Positions 60,728-64,000 of a DNA stretch of 64,000 nt are shown here, in pieces. The translations under genes and the position numbers were made by a program. The DNA is taken from positions 111,840 through 175,839 of the forward strand of contig JAAWWF010000083.1 of NCBI GenBank assembly GCA_021404565.1. Reading direction: 5' to 3'. The notes beneath the pieces are model-generated. The model saw nothing but the letters and a program-made list of their open reading frames with translations, did no database searches and was not told the DNA's origin. Every line of letters begins with the position of its first letter. The stretch's first letter is position 1. The stretch comes from Roseivirga sp. Its GTDB lineage: Bacteria; Bacteroidota; Bacteroidia; Cytophagales; Cyclobacteriaceae.

Positions 60728-61447
60728 ATGCCAGTTACTATCACAGAGTTCGAATCAATTAAAGAAAGCCTCAGTCGGTCGGGATATGCGAAGAAGAATT
60801 ATACAGTACGCCATGGTCAGAAAGGCTATTGGAAATACCGTATCAGCAGGCCTTTCTTAAAAGCACGCTACAGTAAGTTTTGCAAAGCAAACCCCGAAAC
60901 TCCTTGGCTAACTCCTGATGCCATTATCGCGCTAAACCAATTACTAAAGCCTGATTTTGTTGCGCTTGAATATGGAAGCGGTCGCAGCACACTTTTCTTC
61001 TCCCAAAAAGTAGAAAAACTTTATAGCGTTGAGCATCACGAAGAGTGGTACAATCATGTAAAGCAACTATTGGCTGAAAAAGAAGTAAAGAATACAAGTT
61101 TAAACCTCATCAAGCCAGATAAAATTCTTTCTGAAATAAAACTTAGTAGCGAACTACAGATGTTCATCTCAGAAGAAGACTACCCGAATAAGGACAACTT
61201 CTTTGACAAATATGTCGAGTACATAAACTCCTTTGATAACGACTTTTTTGATTTTGTACTAGTTGATGGCAGAGCCCGCAAAAGCTGTGCACTGGTTGGT
61301 GTCGACAAATTAAAAAGCGGGGGGCTCCTTGTTCTGGACAACTCGGAGAGATTACGCTATAAGGCTGTCCACGACACACTGAAAGACTGGCCCCGACTGT
61401 TTACCACTACGGGTCTGACCGACACTACCATATGGTTAAAGCCATAA
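60728..61447 (+). CDS. Class I SAM-dependent methyltransferase-like protein
   Basis: 239 residues. Motif I is ALEYGSGRSTLFFSQK, the SAM-binding loop, and motif II the acidic end of the next strand (LYSVEHHEEWYNHVKQ). VLVDGRARKSCALVGVDKLK and GGLLVLDNSERLRYKAV follow the Rossmann fold. The insert 130-175 is lysine/asparagine-rich. The arrangement, divergent from the GT4 gene at a 81-bp gap, suggests a sugar methyltransferase in surface-glycan synthesis (inference). Confidence 0.85.
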   Translation: MPVTITEFESIKESLSRSGYAKKNYTVRHGQKGYWKYRISRPFLKARYSKFCKANPETPWLTPDAIIALNQLLKPDFVALEYGSGRSTLFFSQKVEKLYSVEHHEEWYNHVKQLLAEKEVKNTSLNLIKPDKILSEIKLSSELQMFISEEDYPNKDNFFDKYVEYINSFDNDFFDFVLVDGRARKSCALVGVDKLKSGGLLVLDNSERLRYKAVHDTLKDWPRLFTTTGLTDTTIWLKP

Positions 61448-61524
61448 TGTCAGCCAGATTCTTACGATAACTTTCTAACGCGCATCATAAAACAGCTATA
61501 TTTAGTTGTCAAAATGTCGTTCAA

Positions 61525-64000
61525 ATGCTTAAGAAACTAATAGTAGTCCAGCTATGTCTCATCTTATTATGTACAGTTTCTGTAACCGCTCAGGTACCTT
61601 ATAAAATTATATCTGTAGAAACTTACGCAGGCTCGTCCTCAGGATCTGCCAACGGCTCAAGGTTGGATGCCAGATTTAACGAACCCATCGATATGGTATT
61701 CGATGCTTCTGGTAACCTTTATATAGCTGAAGAAGGTGGTTCGGTCATACGCATAATGGATGTAAATGGTAACGTCTCAGCCTTTGTTGGCAGCTCAGGC
61801 AATACTGGTCTGGTAGATGGAACGGGCTCTGCTGCGAGGTTCTTTGATATTCGGGGAATTACTCTGGACAATGACGGTAACCTAATCGTAGCGGATAAAG
61901 AAAATCATGCCATTAGAAAAGTTACACCAGCCGGGGTCGTGACTACGATTGCTGGCGGAACAGCCGGGTTTATGGATGGAATTGCCTCTGTAGCGATGTT
62001 TAACAAACCCACTTCTGTCCTTGTGGATGATGACGGAAATATCTTTGTCGGGGATGCAGCCAATAACAGAATCCGAAAGATTGACATAGCGGGAAATGTG
62101 ACTACACTTATCGGGACCGGTACAGCAGGTTATCAGGATGGCGATGTCAAAACAGCCACAATTGACAACCCCACTGGCATGGTCATTATCGATTCTGAAA
62201 GAATGATCATCAGCACAAGACTTGCGATCAGACAATTCGACTTAAAAGAAGCAGAACTAAGCACCATTGTTGGAGGAAATAATGCAACACCCTTTGCTGA
62301 CGGAGATAAAAATTCAGCCGGATTCAGCGCTTTACAAGCAGTCTATTCAGACCATCAAAATTCCATCTTCATTGTAGACCGACATGCCCTGAGACATGTA
62401 GCTTCAGACGGTACCGTTACGACATTGGCAGGAAGTTCTGCTCAAGGAACTGATAACGGCAATCCCCTTGACGCCAGGTTCTTCTTCCCAAGAGGACTCA
62501 CCCAAACTCCGGAGGGTGATTTTCTGATTGCAGATAAGGCCAGTCATAAGATCAGAAGAATCTTCACCGAACCTGGCCCTACAGCTACTATTACCAGCAC
62601 TGAATCTGAACCAAGTAGCGCATCCAGCTTTGAGGTAACCTTTACTTTAAGCGAAAGCAGCAATGATTTTAGTGAAGAAGATATCACGGTAGGCAATGGT
62701 GACATATCCAATTTCACTGGTAGTAGTATTACTTACACAGCCCGAATCACACCGACTATCGCTGGTACGGTAACGTTAGATATACCGACAGGAGTATTCA
62801 CCAACGCTTCTGGTACAGGCAATCAGTCAGCCTCACAATTTAGCATTGCCAGCCTGATAAACATACCAACGGTTATAGCTGTCGAAACCTATGCTGGTTC
62901 ATCTTCCGGTTCTACCAACGGGAATCGGTTAGACGCGAAATTTAACGAACCTATCGATATGGTATTTGATGCTTCGGGGAACCTGTACATTGCTGAAGAA
63001 GGAGGTTCATCTATTCGAATCATGGATGTAGATGGTAACATATCTGATTTTGTAGGAAGTTCTGGCAATACTGGTCTCATAGACGGCACAGGATCAGCAG
63101 CCCGTTTCAACCAGATAAGAGCCATAACTTTTGATAAGGATGGAAACCTCATCGTTGCTGACAAAGATAACCATGCCGTAAGGAAGGTTACCCTATCAGG
63201 TGAAGTTACCACAATAGCTGGTGGTACACCAGGTTTTTTAGATGGTGATAAGTCAGTGGCACTGTTCAATAAACCAACTGCCGTTATTGTGGATGATTTT
63301 GGAAACATATTCGTAGGTGATGGCTTAAACAACAAAATCAGAAAGATTGATCCTGAGGGCAATGTCACTACCCTCATAGGTACCGGAGCTTATTCAGATG
63401 TAGACGGAGATCTTAGCACAGCGGCAATAAGGTCAGTCGGCTCTTTGACGTTCGATTTAAATGACGATCTGATCATTACCTCGGCCCTCGGCATAAGAAA
63501 ATATGACTTTGAATCAGGTATGCTCTCGACTATTGTCGGGGGAGACACATCTACTCCATTTGCGGATGGTGATAAAAACATGGCTGGGTTTAATGCAATT
63601 CAGGCGGTTTACATAGACGCTCCAAATACTATGTATATAGTGGACAGGCATGCACTAAGACATGTAGCCGAAGATGGTACAGTCACAACTTTAGCCGGAA
63701 GCGGAACCCAGGGCATAAGCAACGGAGCGCCACTTGATGCCAGATTTTTCTTCCCCAGAGGCATTGTGAAAAACTCCGGTGGTGATTTCCTTATCGCGGA
63801 CAAAGCCAGCCATAAAATTCGTAGAATCTTCACCAACCTCAAGCCTTCTGTATCCGTTAGCACTAATGAGACCAGTCTCACCAATGCTGCTTCCTTCGCC
63901 ATAACAGTCACCTTTAGTGAAGATGTAACTGATTTTACTGCTGATGATATTACCGTTGGCAATGGTACCATCGACAATTTTGCAGGATCAGGAGCCAGTT
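61525..64000 (+). CDS. Secreted NHL-propeller protein with Ig-like domains (3' end outside window)
   Basis: At least 825 residues to the right edge. Signal peptide (about 1-24, KLIVVQLCLILLCTVSVTAQ). NHL repeats form a six-blade propeller from about 30 to 350 (RLDARFNEPIDMVFDASGNL, TTIAGGTAGFMDGIASVAMF, GLTQTPEGDFLIADKASHKI). An Ig-like domain covers about 350-440 (TFTLSESSNDFSEEDITVGN). The whole propeller + Ig unit repeats at 453-820. Start chosen at the ATG in front of the signal peptide. By family, extracellular surface or binding protein; a T9SS sorting domain would be expected at the missing end. Confidence 0.9.
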   Translation, partial: MLKKLIVVQLCLILLCTVSVTAQVPYKIISVETYAGSSSGSANGSRLDARFNEPIDMVFDASGNLYIAEEGGSVIRIMDVNGNVSAFVGSSGNTGLVDGTGSAARFFDIRGITLDNDGNLIVADKENHAIRKVTPAGVVTTIAGGTAGFMDGIASVAMFNKPTSVLVDDDGNIFVGDAANNRIRKIDIAGNVTTLIGTGTAGYQDGDVKTATIDNPTGMVIIDSERMIISTRLAIRQFDLKEAELSTIVGGNNATPFADGDKNSAGFSALQAVYSDHQNSIFIVDRHALRHVASDGTVTTLAGSSAQGTDNGNPLDARFFFPRGLTQTPEGDFLIADKASHKIRRIFTEPGPTATITSTESEPSSASSFEVTFTLSESSNDFSEEDITVGNGDISNFTGSSITYTARITPTIAGTVTLDIPTGVFTNASGTGNQSASQFSIASLINIPTVIAVETYAGSSSGSTNGNRLDAKFNEPIDMVFDASGNLYIAEEGGSSIRIMDVDGNISDFVGSSGNTGLIDGTGSAARFNQIRAITFDKDGNLIVADKDNHAVRKVTLSGEVTTIAGGTPGFLDGDKSVALFNKPTAVIVDDFGNIFVGDGLNNKIRKIDPEGNVTTLIGTGAYSDVDGDLSTAAIRSVGSLTFDLNDDLIITSALGIRKYDFESGMLSTIVGGDTSTPFADGDKNMAGFNAIQAVYIDAPNTMYIVDRHALRHVAEDGTVTTLAGSGTQGISNGAPLDARFFFPRGIVKNSGGDFLIADKASHKIRRIFTNLKPSVSVSTNETSLTNAASFAITVTFSEDVTDFTADDITVGNGTIDNFAGSGAS
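61618..64000 (+). repeat. 1,266-bp tandem duplication within the NHL gene
   Basis: Unit 1 begins at 61618 (ETYAGSSSGSANGSRLDARF) and unit 2 at 62884 (ETYAGSSSGSTNGNRLDAKF), a period of 422 codons, and unit 2 runs to the right edge. Most codons differ at silent positions while the protein is very close, so the duplication is not recent, or it is under strong protein selection. Confidence 0.9.

Overview
The window comes from a member of the Bacteroidota, most like a Cytophagales / Fulvivirga-type marine bacterium. This rests on C-terminal sorting domains of the type IX secretion system (type A at the end of the 3,694-residue protein, type B/gliding type on the PKD-type protein at 47796), promoter elements of the TTTG ... 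TAnnTTTG type, and LytTR/LytS pairs. BatB/BatC-like genes, YfhO, DUF2911, PspC-type small proteins and OmpA proteins with thrombospondin-3 calcium repeats add to it. No tRNA, rRNA, CRISPR array or insertion sequence was recognised.

Layout. 1-5230 (minus): a tetR - ABC - hlyD - tolC export operon whose ATPase has lost most catalytic motifs. 5231-6189 has no protein gene but is dense in signal: a structured minus-strand RNA of about 630 nt with its own promoter and intrinsic terminator, and next to it six DnaA-box-like 9-mers, four of them exactly 12 bp apart (possible oriC or a DnaA-controlled site). 6190-17731 (minus): a giant T9SS-secreted repeat protein and a small lipoprotein. 18084-19686 (plus): an AlkD-like and a spore-photolyase-like radical SAM protein, overlapping. 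19795-22582: a LytS/LytTR two-component pair. 22707-24026: an unknown protein and a DUF2911 protein. 24088-27109 (minus): a PAS/GAF histidine kinase with a NarL-type regulator. 27291-29634: a shortened bat operon.

29768-32921: an AraC-type regulator, an SMP-30-like propeller, a small exported protein and a NADAR protein. 32953-34622 (minus): a sulfite dehydrogenase pair. 34707-36927 (minus): an outer-membrane barrel, a small PspC-associated domain protein and an alpha/beta hydrolase. 36986-40638 (minus): an ECF sigma factor, a HEAT-repeat membrane protein (probable anti-sigma) and three exported beta-helix-like proteins, which look like one envelope-response unit. 40789-45067: an ElyC/YdcF protein, an ArsR regulator and two OmpA/TSP3 paralogues.

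45261-61447 is mostly housekeeping: a YfcE-type phosphodiesterase, hisS, YbaB, glycosyltransferases, an OmpA-TPR lipoprotein, the pyruvate dehydrogenase E1 beta subunit, a nucleoside kinase, ffh, YfhO and a methyltransferase. The window ends inside a large secreted NHL-propeller protein built from a 1,266-bp tandem duplication. Its Ig-like module is the same kind as in the giant protein.

The strongest candidates for something undescribed are the structured RNA beside the DnaA-box cluster, the degenerate ABC exporter, and a 12-A homopolymer inside the giant surface-protein gene.
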